From: Flavobacterium sp. 83
GTDB taxonomy: Bacteria; Bacteroidota; Bacteroidia; Flavobacteriales; Flavobacteriaceae
Assembly: GCF_000744835.1 (NCBI RefSeq)
Contig: NZ_JQMS01000001.1
Coordinates: 1,488,001-1,552,000, forward strand
DNA length: 64,000 nt
Direction: 5' to 3'
Below the pieces are notes generated by a model. That model saw only the letters and a list, made by a program, of their open reading frames with translations. It was not told the origin of the DNA and did not search any database. Shown here in pieces: positions 9,360 to 17,351 of the stretch. The translations under genes and the position numbers were made by a program. Numbering within the stretch: position 1 is the stretch's first letter; the number at the start of each line of letters is the position of its first letter.

Positions 9360-9378
9360 TCTTCATTAAATCTTCATT
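9360..9378 (+). promoter_or_regulatory. Direct-repeat regulator site, second copy
   Basis: TCTTCATT occurs at 9360 and 9371, again an 11-nt period and again exactly 17 nt from the second repeat to the -7 box TACATTTG. The three bases between the octamers differ (AAA here, TTT at the first site), so the octamers are conserved more strictly than the spacer, as expected for a binding site. Confidence 0.65.
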
Positions 9379-9387
9379 TAGCGGTAA

Positions 9388-9395
9388 TACATTTG
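9388..9395 (+). promoter_or_regulatory. -7 promoter box TACATTTG for the second small secreted protein
   Basis: It is identical to the box at 6884-6891 and is followed by the same TCTATAAATAA stretch. No TTTG is found at -33, consistent with an activator-dependent promoter. Confidence 0.65.
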
Positions 9396-9437
9396 GTCTA
9401 TAAATAAATCAAATTATTAATAATAAAATTCACAATC

Positions 9438-9614
9438 ATGAAAAAAGTATTGATGTTAGCTGCAATGGTTTTAGGAACTACAGTAATGGTAAACGCTCAA
9501 ACTGCTCCGGCAAAAACAACTCCTGCTAAAGAAGTTAAAGCTACTAAAAAAACAGAAAAAAAAGCTAAAAAAGTAGAAGCAGCTAAAGCCGAACCTGCAA
9601 AAGCTAAAAAATAA
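9438..9614 (+). CDS. Small secreted Lys/Ala-rich protein, copy 2 (Asr-like composition)
   Basis: 58 residues: signal peptide MKKVLMLAAMVLGTTVMVNA, then a mature chain of 38 residues made mostly of Lys and Ala with Thr, Pro, Glu and Val. It is a paralogue of the protein at 6932-7120: the signal peptides differ at only a few positions and both mature parts begin with a PAKT.PAKEV pattern. His and Arg present in copy 1 are absent here, so the tails evolve freely under a composition constraint. It lies 104 bp after the histidine kinase gene and has its own promoter and terminator. Confidence 0.75.
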   Translation: MKKVLMLAAMVLGTTVMVNAQTAPAKTTPAKEVKATKKTEKKAKKVEAAKAEPAKAKK

Positions 9615-9696
9615 TTAATTACTATTGTTTTGCTTTTTTAAATTGTTTAGATAGGTTATAAAAGGTAGTTGTTAAAGATTTTTTTAATTGAAGATG

Positions 9697-9726
9697 AGCT
9701 GATAAATTTATTTATCAGCTTTTTTT
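9697..9726 (+). terminator. Intrinsic terminator after small-protein copy 2
   Basis: The stem AGCTGATAAA / TTTATCAGCT (9697-9706, 9711-9720) is followed by six T. It is homologous to the terminator at 7196-7230. Confidence 0.85.
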
Positions 9727-9833
9727 GTAAAAAAGGGATGCAATGATATATTTGATGCGATTTTAGTTAAATTTTGATTAATAAAAACTAAAAGTATTTT
9801 CTTAATTTGTTATTTTGTATAAAATATTATAAA

Positions 9834-11069
9834 ATGATTCTTCGCATACTGTTATTGTGTTTTGTACTTCTTATTATTGAGCTTTATGCATTTCAAGCAT
9901 TGCGAACCTTAATAAAGGTAAAGTGGGTTTTGGTGTGTTATCAGATTATTAGTTTTCTGCTATTAGTATTTATTATTTATTCATTCATGCAATTTGACCG
10001 TTCAGTAGGGCAGACCAAGCAAACAATGTTTACTATGGGTTTAGTGCTTCTAGTGTATGTTCCAAAAATGGTTTTAGCGCTCGTATTACTTGGAGAAGAT
10101 ATCTTTAGAATTGGAGCAGGATCAGTAAACTATTTTATTGAGAATAATGATAATGTGACTTTTTTAGCCTCTAGAAGAAAATTTGTAAGTCAGATTGGAT
10201 TAGGGTTGGCTGCAGTTCCTTTTTTATCTTTAATATATGGTGTGACCGTTGGTAAGTACAATTATAAAGTAATCAAACAACGAATCTTTTTTCCAGATTT
10301 GCCTGATGCTTTTGATGGTTTTACGATTACTCAAATATCTGACGTTCATAGTGGCAGCTTTGATAATCCTGAAAAAATAAATTATGCAATAGATTTAGTA
10401 AATGAGCAAAATTCAGATATGATTTTGTTTACCGGAGATATTGTAAATACAGATGCCAAAGAAATGCATCCTTGGATAGAAACATTCAACCGAATAAAAA
10501 AACACGAGTATGGAAAATATTCAGTTTTAGGGAATCATGATTATGGCGAATATGTAACTTGGCCAACTGATGCGGCTAAAGAAAAAAATTTTCAAGACAT
10601 AAAAAATCTATACGGGCAAATTGGTTTTAAATTAATGTTGAATGAGCATACTTTTATCAAAAAAGGGAATGATAAAATTGCACTGATTGGTGTGGAAAAT
10701 TGGGGGCAAAATTTTAAGAAAGCGGGTGATATCAATAAAGCATCACAGTATGTAAATAAAGAAGATTTCAAAATTTTGATGAGTCATGATCCTTCACATT
10801 GGGACTACGAAGTGCAGCATCATGAGAAAAACTTCCATCTTACATTATCTGGACACACTCATGGAATGCAATTTGGGATTGAAATTCCAGGTTATTTCAA
10901 ATGGAGTTTAGCGCAATATGTATACACTCAGTGGGCCGGTTTATATGAAAATTTAGGTCGATATGTCTATGTGAATAGAGGTTTTGGTTTTCATGCTTAT
11001 CCGGGTAGAGTCGGAATAATGCCTGAAATCACTGTCATCGAACTAAAAAAAGGCAAGGATGTGGCTTAA
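9834..11069 (+). CDS. Membrane-anchored calcineurin-like metallophosphoesterase
   Basis: 411 residues from the ATG at 9834; an in-frame TTG 27 bases earlier is not needed. The N-terminus has about four hydrophobic helices within residues 1-150. The catalytic domain begins near residue 165 and carries the full dinuclear metal set: ISDVHSG, FTGDIVNTD, LGNHDYGEY, MSHDP and LSGHTHGMQFG. YkuE/YaeI-type enzymes of this family hydrolyse phosphoesters at the membrane, for example UDP-diacylglucosamine-like lipids; the substrate here is not known. The small thioredoxin-fold gene follows by 75 bp on the same strand. Confidence 0.88.
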   Translation: MILRILLLCFVLLIIELYAFQALRTLIKVKWVLVCYQIISFLLLVFIIYSFMQFDRSVGQTKQTMFTMGLVLLVYVPKMVLALVLLGEDIFRIGAGSVNYFIENNDNVTFLASRRKFVSQIGLGLAAVPFLSLIYGVTVGKYNYKVIKQRIFFPDLPDAFDGFTITQISDVHSGSFDNPEKINYAIDLVNEQNSDMILFTGDIVNTDAKEMHPWIETFNRIKKHEYGKYSVLGNHDYGEYVTWPTDAAKEKNFQDIKNLYGQIGFKLMLNEHTFIKKGNDKIALIGVENWGQNFKKAGDINKASQYVNKEDFKILMSHDPSHWDYEVQHHEKNFHLTLSGHTHGMQFGIEIPGYFKWSLAQYVYTQWAGLYENLGRYVYVNRGFGFHAYPGRVGIMPEITVIELKKGKDVA

Positions 11070-11143
11070 TTCGTTTAAAATGTTACATTTGTAGAATAAT
11101 TATCTTTTTTTTAGTAGATTTAGGAAATTAAATTTTTGGTTTT

Positions 11144-11440
11144 ATGTCAAAATTTGGAGAACTTATAAACGCACAAATTCCTGTGTTGATTGATTTTTAT
11201 ACGGATTGGAACGAATCTTCTGTTTCAATGCATCCTGTAATTAGAGATGTTGCTGCTGCTCTTGGTGATAAAGCAAAAGTGATTAAGATTGACGTTGATA
11301 AAAATCAAGAATTAGCCGAAGCACTTCGAATAAAAGGTCTTCCTACACTTATGATTTATAAAGAAGGTTTAATGATCTGGAGACAATCCGGAGAGTTAGA
11401 TGCTAACACTATTATTAGTATTGTTCAGGAACAATTTTAA
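11144..11440 (+). CDS. Thioredoxin-fold protein lacking the redox cysteines
   Basis: 98 residues covering a complete thioredoxin fold: PVLIDFYTDWNESSVSM, KVIKIDVDKN, and the cis-proline loop KGLPTLMIY. At the active site the usual W-C-G-P-C is W-N-E-S-S, and the protein contains no cysteine at all, so it cannot do thiol-disulfide exchange. It keeps the peptide-binding groove and cis-Pro, which suggests a binding or chaperone-like role. There is no signal peptide, so it is cytoplasmic. It ends 12 bp before the convergent deacetylase gene. Confidence 0.85.
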   Translation: MSKFGELINAQIPVLIDFYTDWNESSVSMHPVIRDVAAALGDKAKVIKIDVDKNQELAEALRIKGLPTLMIYKEGLMIWRQSGELDANTIISIVQEQF

Positions 11441-11452
11441 TAATTACTTTTT

Positions 11453-12097
11453 TTATTCTATAATATCACAAATAAAATTATTTTTTTCTAGATAAGCTAA
11501 AGTCCTCGGAAGCACATATTCTAAGTTTTTAAATGCTTTAAGACTGTCATGGAATACAATTATACTTCCTGATTGTATATTGTATAAAACGTTTTCTAAA
11601 CATTCTTCTTTAGATAAGTTTTGGTCAAAATCTGCGCTTAGGACATCCCACATTATTATCTTGTAGTCTAGTTTACGTATTTGTTTAGATTGTGCTGTTT
11701 TTATTTTGCCGTAAGGTGGGCGAAAAATTTTAGATCTTATTTTTTGTGCAGGGAATCGGCTAATTACTTCTTCACATTTTTTAAAATTCTCTATATAGAT
11801 CTCGCTAGTAGTTTTCCACCCATTAAGATGATTGAATGTATGATTTCCAATTGAATGGCCTTCAGCGATTACTTTTTTGAATATTTCGGGATGTTTTTCA
11901 ATGTTATCACCAATACAAAAAAAAGTCGCTTTTGCTTTGCTTTTTTTTAATTCTTCCAAAACCCATTCCGTGATTTCCGGAATAGGACCGTCGTCAAAGC
12001 TGAGATATATTTTCTTTTCATTGTTAGGTAGGTCCCACGTGTAATTTGCGAATAATTTTTTTATAATCCAATTCGTTTTTATCCAATGAAGTTTCAT
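11453..12097 (-). CDS. Polysaccharide deacetylase (NodB-homology family)
   Basis: 214 residues. The NodB motifs are complete: the base/metal Asp pair in YLSFDDGPIPE, the metal His pair in GNHTFNHLNG, the groove motif FRPPYGKI, WDVLSADF and the final VFHDSL. The family removes N-acetyl groups from peptidoglycan or other aminosugar polymers. No clear signal peptide is seen; the N-terminus MKLHWIKTNWIIKKLF is basic-hydrophobic and could be membrane associated. The gene lies downstream of the DUF2723 gene on the same strand but behind a terminator. Confidence 0.9.
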   Translation of the reverse strand: MKLHWIKTNWIIKKLFANYTWDLPNNEKKIYLSFDDGPIPEITEWVLEELKKSKAKATFFCIGDNIEKHPEIFKKVIAEGHSIGNHTFNHLNGWKTTSEIYIENFKKCEEVISRFPAQKIRSKIFRPPYGKIKTAQSKQIRKLDYKIIMWDVLSADFDQNLSKEECLENVLYNIQSGSIIVFHDSLKAFKNLEYVLPRTLAYLEKNNFICDIIE

Positions 12098-12114
12098 TTT
12101 CTTTTCTTTTAAAA

Positions 12115-12150
12115 GTAAAAAAAAATAGCGATATTTTTCAATATCGCTAT
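12115..12150 (-). terminator. Intrinsic terminator of the DUF2723 gene
   Basis: An 11-bp perfect stem (12125-12135 with 12140-12150) is followed, on the minus strand, by a run of T. Confidence 0.8.
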
Positions 12151-12169
12151 AGTTTCTGATAGTCTTATT

Positions 12170-15100
12170 TTATTCTTTCTCGCGACCAAAACGTTCAAAC
12201 ATTTTGATATATGTGTTGAAAATTATTTTGTTTTTATTGTAAAAAGCGGAGTCACCACTTTCTTTCATCACATGAAGTAATCCTCTATAGCGCTCGATAT
12301 CTGTTATGATGTCAATTGCAATACCAGTCTGATCTACAGGTTTTAAATGGATATAATAATTAAGGTTCTCTTTGTATTTCGTCATTAGTCTTTCAAGAAG
12401 ATCCTGAGCTTTTGCTTTCTCTCCAATATTATAATATCCTTTTGCAAAAGGCTCTACTAACGAATAATAACCAAATTTGTCCAAAGGCATTTTTGTCATG
12501 GCTAAATCGATAATGTTTTTAGCCTTGTCATTCTTTCCTTCGGCGATTAATTGATTCATTAATCGGGCAAGATTCATTCGGTAAGTGATACTATTTCTTC
12601 TGGTTTCCGGGTCATGATATATAGTTGGACTTTCACTATTTCCCCAGTCCCATTGCATAACATTTGCATACATTTTGTCTGCATCAATTTGTCCCATTTC
12701 CATCTGGTTGTCATCTTTGTTTAGTTTAGTTCTTAAAGGAACTAACTTGTAAACCATTCCGTCTAATTGAAGATAATTCTTCATCCAGATGTAATCTTCG
12801 TCATCAAATGCGCCACCACTAAAATAAATTGGTCTTTTCCAATTGTTATTGGCTACAATATCAAGCATCATCAATCTGTTTTTGTATAGAGCATTTCCTT
12901 TGATGTCTATGTCTATATAAGGGACGATAGAATCGTTGTATTTTGCAGAAACCACCTTGTTGTTGATAATAGTGTTTTTGTCAATAGGAATTCGTATTTT
13001 ATTTGTTGGATAAAAATGAATGGTTTGACCATTTTGCATTTCAACAGTAGATTTTGGATTTTTAATAAAATTGATAAAATCTTTTATTTCCCATCTGGTT
13101 TCCACTTTTGGGATATGTGCTACGTAATCCAGTTTGTCACCTACATATTCGTCGTGGACAAATGATATCGGCAAAGGGTCTGACTCGTATGTTTTAGTTT
13201 TCATTTGGTCAATATACCAATCGGTCATGAAAAGACTCGTGTTTACAATTTTTACATCGGTTCTCACTTTTTCTATTTCTTGAGCATACCAAAGCGGGAA
13301 TGTATCATTATCGCCAATGGTAAATAATATCGCATCTTTATCGCATGAGTTTAAATATGCTTTTGCCATCGCAACTGCAGTGTATCTATTAGAGCGGTCA
13401 TGATCGTCCCAGTTTTGAGATGCCATTAAGACTGGAGCTGTTAATAAGCAGGATGCTATAAGTACGGGGCCGGCTATTTTTGGGGCCAAATATTTCTGTG
13501 CACTTTCGTATAGCGCATAGACACCAAATCCTATCCAGATAGCAAAAACATAGAACGAACCTACTAATGCATAATCTCTTTCTCTAGGTTCAAAAGGTCT
13601 TTCGTTTAAGTAAATTTTCAGTGCTATTCCTGTAAATAGAAATAGAGCTAACAAGACGTAAAAACTCTTTAGGTCTTTATTCGCATGATACATTAAACCA
13701 ATAAGTCCAAGTATAAAGGGTAAAAAGAAATAAACATTTCTTCCCTTATTGTTTAATACATCTGAAGGTAAATTATCTTGAGAACCTAAATGTAAATCAT
13801 CAATAAATTTGATTCCGCTAATCCAATTTCCATCTAAATTGTCGTATTTTCCTTGAACATCGCTTTGGCGTCCTACAAAGTTCCACATCAAATATCTCCA
13901 GTACATGTAGCCAAATTGATATTCAAACATGAAGCTGAAATTGTCTGCCGTTGTTGGTTTTTCTATAATCAGGTAATCTCCGTAACTTTTTAAGAAAGAA
14001 ACATAGCCGTCATTGTCAATTTGTTTTTGAGCATAAGCTTGTCTAAATTCGGCAACTGTTTTTTCGACTTCATTTTTCAACTGCGCAATGGCTTTGTTGT
14101 ACTCTTCTTCTGTTAATTTACTAGGGTCAATTCCGTATTTTGCTAAATCATCTTCATAGGGATAATCAGGATTAATTTTAAATTGTGGCGGATTTGTGAA
14201 ATTCATGTAATTCGCTACATGCTCCGAACTCCACATTCTGGGTAAAATAGTTTTTTGATTGTCGTCGCTATTTTGTTCGGCATTTTTGTAATTATTTGTG
14301 ATAAGATATTTGCCCGTTTTATAATCTCTTTCATAGTTTGGAGCTTTGTCTAGGTAAGGATTTTTTTTATCTAGTCCAGCAAAAGTTTCTGTATACTGAG
14401 CTCCGTAAAACAAAGGGTTTACCCCATATTGTTCTCTATTGTAATACGCTAGAACTTCTGCTGCATCCGAAGGTTTGTTTTCGTTAATTACCGTATTGGC
14501 ATTCGCTCTGATAGGTAACATCATCCAAGTAGAGAATCCTATCAAAATAAATAAAATGCATAATATGATGGTATTGTAAAATATGAACCCTTTTTGTTTG
14601 GTATATTTTAGGCCAAAATAAAAGAAAGCAATAAAAAGTAAGGCTACAAAAATAGTTCCTGAATCAAAAGGCATTCCCATGTCGTTTACCATAAAAACTT
14701 CGGTTTTTCCAAAAAAAGCCATTGTTAATGGTAGTAATAATTTGAATATAAAAAGCAATATTGCAATTACGACAACATTTGCAATAATAAAATTTTTGAC
14801 GGTAACAACTTTATAATGCTTAAAAAAATAAAGAAAACCAATGGCTGGAATTGTTAATAAAGCCATGAAGTGTACTCCGAACGAAAGCCCAACAACTAAT
14901 GAAATAATCAATAGCCACTTATTTCCTCTAGGAGTTTCCATATCTTGTTCCCAACGTAAACCTAACCAAAACAACAATGCGATGAATAAGGAAGCCATCG
15001 CATAAACTTCGGCTTCAACTGCATTAAACCAAAAACTATCGGAAAAAGTATAAGCTAATGCACCTACAAAAGCACTACCTAAAACAACAATGTCATTGTT

Positions 15101-15445
15101 TTTTTCATTTTCAGAAAATCTTGAAATTAGTTTTTTTAATAGCATCGTAGAGGACCAATACATGAAAAGTATGGTAAATGCGCTTGAAAAAACAGACACC
15201 ATATTAACCATCAAAGCAATATGTTTGTCATCTGAAGCAAACATTGCAAAAAAGGCACCCATCATTTGAAATAAAGGGGCTCCGGGTGGATGTCCTACTT
15301 CTAATTTTGCAGCTGTGGCAATATATTCTCCACAATCCCAAAAACTCATTGTGGGTTCAACGGTAAGTGTATATGTTACTAATGCGATTCCAAATGTAAA
15401 CCAACCTATAATCGTATTCCATTTATTGAAATTAAATGTTGCCAT
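12170..15445 (-). CDS. DUF2723-family multi-spanning membrane protein (GT-C glycosyltransferase-like)
   Basis: 1091 residues. About a dozen membrane helices in the first 330 and in about 570-700 residues, a periplasmic insert of around 200 residues between them, and a large soluble C-terminal part ending in TPR-like helices (FGYYSLVEPFAKGYYNIGEKAKAQDLLERL). The family signature is at the N-terminus: SFWDCGEYIATAAKLEVGHP followed by PGAPLFQMM, with the Asp/Glu expected of the first loop of GT-C lipid-sugar transferases. Members are usual in Bacteroidota, and protein O-glycosylation has been proposed for the family; the donor and acceptor here are not known. It stands alone, with its own terminator, upstream of the deacetylase gene. 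Confidence 0.85.
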   Translation of the reverse strand: MATFNFNKWNTIIGWFTFGIALVTYTLTVEPTMSFWDCGEYIATAAKLEVGHPPGAPLFQMMGAFFAMFASDDKHIALMVNMVSVFSSAFTILFMYWSSTMLLKKLISRFSENEKNNDIVVLGSAFVGALAYTFSDSFWFNAVEAEVYAMASLFIALLFWLGLRWEQDMETPRGNKWLLIISLVVGLSFGVHFMALLTIPAIGFLYFFKHYKVVTVKNFIIANVVVIAILLFIFKLLLPLTMAFFGKTEVFMVNDMGMPFDSGTIFVALLFIAFFYFGLKYTKQKGFIFYNTIILCILFILIGFSTWMMLPIRANANTVINENKPSDAAEVLAYYNREQYGVNPLFYGAQYTETFAGLDKKNPYLDKAPNYERDYKTGKYLITNNYKNAEQNSDDNQKTILPRMWSSEHVANYMNFTNPPQFKINPDYPYEDDLAKYGIDPSKLTEEEYNKAIAQLKNEVEKTVAEFRQAYAQKQIDNDGYVSFLKSYGDYLIIEKPTTADNFSFMFEYQFGYMYWRYLMWNFVGRQSDVQGKYDNLDGNWISGIKFIDDLHLGSQDNLPSDVLNNKGRNVYFFLPFILGLIGLMYHANKDLKSFYVLLALFLFTGIALKIYLNERPFEPRERDYALVGSFYVFAIWIGFGVYALYESAQKYLAPKIAGPVLIASCLLTAPVLMASQNWDDHDRSNRYTAVAMAKAYLNSCDKDAILFTIGDNDTFPLWYAQEIEKVRTDVKIVNTSLFMTDWYIDQMKTKTYESDPLPISFVHDEYVGDKLDYVAHIPKVETRWEIKDFINFIKNPKSTVEMQNGQTIHFYPTNKIRIPIDKNTIINNKVVSAKYNDSIVPYIDIDIKGNALYKNRLMMLDIVANNNWKRPIYFSGGAFDDEDYIWMKNYLQLDGMVYKLVPLRTKLNKDDNQMEMGQIDADKMYANVMQWDWGNSESPTIYHDPETRRNSITYRMNLARLMNQLIAEGKNDKAKNIIDLAMTKMPLDKFGYYSLVEPFAKGYYNIGEKAKAQDLLERLMTKYKENLNYYIHLKPVDQTGIAIDIITDIERYRGLLHVMKESGDSAFYNKNKIIFNTYIKMFERFGREKE

Positions 15446-15638
15446 ATTTCAGTGCTAAATTGTAGTTAAATTTTGAGATACAAAGAAAATGTTTTTTTAT
15501 GTAATGATGCGAGCATTAACAAAAATTTCTAAAAAACAAATATTGGAAACTAATGGTTTGGTTTCTAGCGTTTTTGAAAAATCAACAGGCTATTTCTGTT
15601 CGCGGTGAAAATTTTTTTCAATAAAAAGCGATAAAAAA

Positions 15639-15669
15639 TTTGTGCAAATTAAAATTTGTTCTAAATTTG
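15639..15669 (+). promoter_or_regulatory. Promoter of tRNA-Gln (TTTG-N19-TAAATTTG)
   Basis: TTTG at 15639-15642, exactly 19 nt, then TAAATTTG at 15662-15669: a perfect match to the Bacteroidota -33/-7 consensus. The tRNA begins 28 nt after the -7 box. Confidence 0.85.
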
Positions 15670-15697
15670 CACTCGCTAAGCAATAGCAAAGCAATGC

Positions 15698-15768
15698 TGG
15701 TCTATGGTGTAATGGTAACACAACTGTTTTTGGTGCAGTCTTTCAAGGTTCGAGTCCTTGTAGACCAA
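15698..15768 (+). tRNA. tRNA-Gln (anticodon TTG)
   Basis: Cloverleaf of 71 nt: acceptor TGGTCTA (15698-15704) pairs with TAGACCA (15761-15767), discriminator A at 15768; D-arm GTGTAATGGTAACAC; anticodon stem ACTGT/GCAGT with the loop TTTTGGT, hence anticodon TTG; T-arm AAGG-TTCGAGT-CCTT. CCA is not encoded. A perfect promoter precedes it and a terminator follows. Confidence 0.95.
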
Positions 15769-15772
15769 CGTA

Positions 15773-15802
15773 AAGCCTCTCAATTTTTGAGAGGCTTTTT
15801 TT
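15773..15802 (+). terminator. Intrinsic terminator of tRNA-Gln
   Basis: The stem AAGCCTCTCA / TGAGAGGCTT is followed by a T-run, starting 5 nt after the tRNA. Confidence 0.9.
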
Positions 15803-15872
15803 ATGGATTTTTTTGAAAAAATCTAATGTGATTTTTAGGGATTTAATTTAAAGTATTAAAAAGGGTTGAGAA

Positions 15873-16700
15873 TTAAATCTTAAAAGTAATTACTGGTTTT
15901 GTGGTGTGGTTTATCAAGTCTTCACTGATGCTGCCGTTGAAAAAATGTGCTAGTCCAGTTCTGTCATGCGTACAAAGACCTATTAAATCCGCATTTACTG
16001 AATTTGATAAATTAAGAATGCCCTTTTCTATATTACTATCGTAAAAAATATGTAAGGAGTAGTTGTTGGTAGTAAAGTTGGTAATAAATTCTTTCATTAT
16101 TTTTTCGGAAATTAAAGTGGTTTTGAAACTGTTAGGAGTGCAAATCATTACTAAAAATAGATTTGCATTGAAGATTTTAGTGAATTCTAGTATTTTTTTG
16201 AAAGGTTTTTTTATTTCTTGTGAAAAGTCAGAAGCGAAAACAAAGTTTCTAACTTCAAATTTGTCAATATCTTTTTTAATGGCTAAAAATAGGTATGTAT
16301 GGACGGCAGACTACTTTCTCAGTCTTCAATCCTATGAGTATCTCTTCAATTCCTGATGAGTCATGAGACCTCATGATTATTAAATCAATTTTATTTTTTT
16401 TTGCTGAACGATAGTATGTCATTTGAGACCTCTTTCAAAATGTACTCTTTCACTGACTGAGATGCCGTTTAAAGAAGGTTGTTCCTTGATTTTTTGAAAG
16501 GTTTCATTTGCTTTTTTTATGAATAACAGTACTTCAGGAATGCTGCTTACGCCTGAAATAGTTTCGCCTATTTGACTTAGTAATTCTAGCATATGAAGTA
16601 GGAATATCTCATAATTATTTTTTTTGGCAATTTATGCGGCGGCTTTTAATGCGTATTCAGCGTGCTCTGAAAAATCGGTTGGTGCTAAAAATCGCTTCAT
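15873..16700 (-). pseudogene. Universal stress protein (UspA family) pseudogene
   Basis: Read leftward from the ATG at 16698-16700, the sequence starts MKRFLAPTDFSEHAEYALKA, a typical UspA N-terminus, then meets an in-frame TAA (complement of 16632-16634) where Gln would be expected. Homologous coding continues in shifting frames: LLHMLELLSQIGETISG, a TGA near 16430, then DLIIMRSHDSSGIEEILIG in another frame, then FEVRNFVFASDFSQEIKKPF in a third. The intact tail 15873-16148 ends with ADLIGLCTHDRTGLAHFFNG and SEDLINHTTKPVITF, the ATP-loop motif of the second Usp domain. At least one nonsense change and two or three frameshifts make this a tandem two-domain Usp gene that has decayed. Confidence 0.85.
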
Positions 16701-16803
16701 AATCAATAAGTTTTAAGTCATGTAAAACTGGTATTTTATGCTGTATTAACTATAAGAAATATTTTAACAGCGGTCGTTTATTTTAATTAATAAAAAAAAA
16801 CAC

Positions 16804-16811
16804 TATATTTG
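16804..16811 (+). promoter_or_regulatory. -7 promoter box TATATTTG of the rimP-nusA-infB operon
   Basis: This is an exact TAnnTTTG match. TTTT stands at the -33 position with the correct 19-nt spacing (16781-16784). It lies 62 nt before the RimP start codon and leaves a leader of about 55 nt that contains the hairpin at 16840-16865. Confidence 0.65.
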
Positions 16812-16839
16812 CACCGTTATTTATTAAAATCTAGATAAT

Positions 16840-16865
16840 GAGGGGACTAAATGTCCCCTCTTTTT
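16840..16865 (+). terminator. Terminator-like hairpin in the rimP leader (possible attenuator)
   Basis: GAGGGGAC (16840-16847) and GTCCCCTC (16853-16860) form a perfect, GC-rich 8-bp stem with a 5-nt loop, followed at once by five T. It sits between the operon promoter and the RimP start. No rightward gene ends just before it, because the tRNA has its own terminator and the Usp remnant points left. It is therefore not an end-of-gene terminator but a likely attenuator in the leader of the operon that encodes the termination factor NusA. Confidence 0.6.
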
Positions 16866-16873
16866 ATAAAAAT

Positions 16874-17338
16874 ATGACATTTAAAGAAAAAGTAAATTCG
16901 TTATTGACAGAATGTCTTTCAGAAAAGTCATCAAATTTTTTGATAGACCTTATTATCACTGATGCTTTTAAGGTTATTGTGAATTTGGATGGTGATAAAG
17001 GAGTCGCGCTTCAGGACTGTATCGATGTGAGTCGTTTTATAGATAATAACTTGGATCGTGAGGAGCAAGATTACTCTTTAGAAGTAGCTTCGGTAGGGGT
17101 TGGTTCGCCGCTGAAATTAGTAAGACAATACAAGAAAAATATAGGGCGCACATTAATTGTGAAGACTGGTACAGAAATAATTGAAGCAGAATTAGTGGAA
17201 GCTAATGATGATTTTGTAGTTTTGTCTTGGAAAGCTAGAGAACCTAAAAAAATAGGAAAAGGAAAAGAGACAGTTCAAAAAGAACTAAAACTGTCCTACG
17301 CCGATGTAAAAGAAGCAATCGTTACAGTAACATTTTAA
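16874..17338 (+). CDS. rimP: Ribosome maturation factor RimP
   Basis: 154 residues from the ATG at 16874. An upstream in-frame ATG at 16838 would translate through the leader hairpin and is rejected. The N-terminal alpha/beta domain contains [35 protein letters not shown] and the strand [14 protein letters not shown], which corresponds to the family motif EVSSPG; the C-terminal SH3-like domain follows. RimP helps 30S subunit assembly. It is first in rimP-nusA-infB, the order conserved across bacteria; nusA starts 13 bp later. Confidence 0.93.
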   Translation: MTFKEKVNSLLTECLSEKSSNFLIDLIITDAFKVIVNLDGDKGVALQDCIDVSRFIDNNLDREEQDYSLEVASVGVGSPLKLVRQYKKNIGRTLIVKTGTEIIEAELVEANDDFVVLSWKAREPKKIGKGKETVQKELKLSYADVKEAIVTVTF

Positions 17339-17351
17339 TTAAAGAATTCGC

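Noticed and set aside
16838..16873. Upstream ATG giving RimP twelve extra residues
   Set aside because: The added peptide would be encoded by the leader hairpin with its T-run, and the RimP family starts at the ATG at 16874.
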